From: an uncultured Oscillospiraceae bacterium
Lineage (GTDB): Bacteria; Bacillota; Clostridia; Oscillospirales; Oscillospiraceae
Direction of reading: 5' to 3'
Assembly: GCA_934590505.1 (NCBI GenBank)
Contig: CAKTPC010000123.1
Coordinates: 1 to 6,051 of the forward strand
Length of the DNA: 6,051 bases
Positions 5,239 to 6,051 of this stretch are shown here, in pieces (positions within the stretch are counted from its first letter, which is position 1; every line of letters starts with the position of its first letter). The notes below the pieces were generated by a model, which was not told where the DNA came from, did not search any database, and saw only the letters and a list, made by a program, of their open reading frames with translations. The position numbers and the translations under genes were made by a program.

Positions 5239-6051
5239 TCAGTTTTGGTTGTACTTATAAAACGCTTCGTGCGACTCCTCGCGCACGGGGAGCTTCACCT
5301 CAGGCAGGATACCGCTTATCGCGTCCCAGAGGGCGAAGCCGTCGCTCTCTATAGGATAGATGGGTACGCCGAGCGCTTCCACCGCATCCTCGAGCAGCAC
5401 ATCGTCAAGAAAATCCATCTCCTGACGGCGCAGCATATTCTGCGAAATGAACAGGCGCTCACCCAAGGGCTTATCCTTGAGCTGACGGATAAGGTCGCCG
5501 CCGGTTATAAGGCCGGTAACGTTGATGCTGTGGCCGAAGAAGTCATTTTCAATGGCGTAGACGCGCCCCTTTATACCGGAGTACTTCTCGCGCGCCATGG
5601 CCAGCAGTCTTTCAAAATACGGCGCGACGGAGGTACCGGTGGCGATGGAGAAGTCGATATAGTCCGGTTCGTCCGAGAGCTTCAGTGCGGAGCGGAACTC
5701 CGTTTCCAGCAGGCGGATCATGCCGACGCCGTTTTCAAGCTGGGTATATTCCTCATAAAAGTCCTCATCCGGCAGCTCGCGCCCGGCCTTGATATACATC
5801 TCATCGCCGCAGAAGAAGATGCGCGTACCGTGGCGGTGGACGCATTTATCGCCGAAGCTCTCGACAAGGTCGATAGTCTCGGCAGCATGCTCAGGCGTAA
5901 AAGGTGTGAGCGGATAGAGCTTTTCGCGGAACTTTGTAAGCCCGACGGGGACGATGGAGACGCTGTGCACCGCTGGGTGCATCTGCTCAAGATCCTGCAT
6001 GGAGCGCAGAAGCTCCTCCCCGTCATTGAGGCCGGGGCAGCAGACGATCTG
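5239..6051 (-). CDS. DUF512-type radical SAM protein, C-terminal part (partial)
   Basis: The frame is open to the right edge of the window, so 270 C-terminal residues are visible and the gene starts outside; the ATG at 6000 is internal, because the 17 codons before it (QIVCCPGLNDGEELLRS) fit the family well. The fragment begins in the last part of the radical-SAM region (CPGLNDGEEL, then SIVPVGLTKFR about 32-42) and continues into the DUF512 domain: FFCGDEMYIKAGRELP (79-94), LENGVGMIRLL (105-115), FFGHSINVTGLITGGDL (171-187) and VLLEDAVEALGVP (218-230). Full-length relatives have about 430-450 residues, with a PDZ-like N-terminus and a CxxxCxxC iron-sulphur site, neither visible here. The reaction is unknown. 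The gene lies 21 bases upstream of der in the same direction, an arrangement common in Clostridia and suggesting co-transcription. Confidence 0.88.
   Translation of the reverse strand, partial: QIVCCPGLNDGEELLRSMQDLEQMHPAVHSVSIVPVGLTKFREKLYPLTPFTPEHAAETIDLVESFGDKCVHRHGTRIFFCGDEMYIKAGRELPDEDFYEEYTQLENGVGMIRLLETEFRSALKLSDEPDYIDFSIATGTSVAPYFERLLAMAREKYSGIKGRVYAIENDFFGHSINVTGLITGGDLIRQLKDKPLGERLFISQNMLRRQEMDFLDDVLLEDAVEALGVPIYPIESDGFALWDAISGILPEVKLPVREESHEAFYKYNQN

Noticed and set aside
5998..6000. ATG at 6000 as the start of the DUF512 gene
   Set aside because: The frame stays open to the window edge and the upstream codons encode a conserved CPGLNDGEEL-like stretch, so this Met is internal.

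Overview
The window looks like a piece of chromosome from a fairly GC-rich anaerobic Firmicute, most likely a clostridial gut bacterium of the Oscillospiraceae/Ruminococcaceae type. The signs are the RpoD C-terminus ending in HPSRSKKLRDFLN, strong AGGAGG-type ribosome binding sites, and the order [DUF512 radical-SAM protein]-der-plsY, which is common in Clostridia. The organism assignment is an inference. No mobile element, phage gene, CRISPR array, tRNA or rRNA was seen.

Layout from left to right: (1) the last 55 codons of the housekeeping sigma factor gene rpoD (+); (2) a 131-base convergent gap with two strong GC-rich hairpins; (3) a 633-residue gene on the minus strand (300-2201). It looks like a remote, enlarged relative of ATP-dependent phosphoenolpyruvate carboxykinase (PEPCK) and I think it is what Pfam calls DUF4914; (4) a 262-base AT-rich divergent intergenic region holding promoters for both neighbours and a Rex-like box over the -10 of the PEPCK-like gene; (5) truA (+), tRNA pseudouridine synthase; (6) a terminator hairpin shared by two convergent genes; (7) a minus-strand operon reading DUF512/radical-SAM protein (cut by the right edge), der (ribosome-assembly GTPase) and a PlsY-like acyltransferase.

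Most of this is housekeeping: transcription initiation, tRNA modification, ribosome assembly and phospholipid synthesis. Two genes deserve attention. The PEPCK-like protein keeps the overall motif order of ATP-PEPCK (P-loop, metal-binding Lys and His, active-site Arg) but has lost the usual metal-binding Asp of the kinase-2 motif and gained about 48 residues between the P-loop and that motif. It may therefore have a different reaction or a regulatory role. The PlsY-like protein sits where plsY is expected but lacks most of the signature residues of the family. I saw no multi-gene novel system; the PEPCK-like gene with its possible redox control is the best candidate for undescribed biology.
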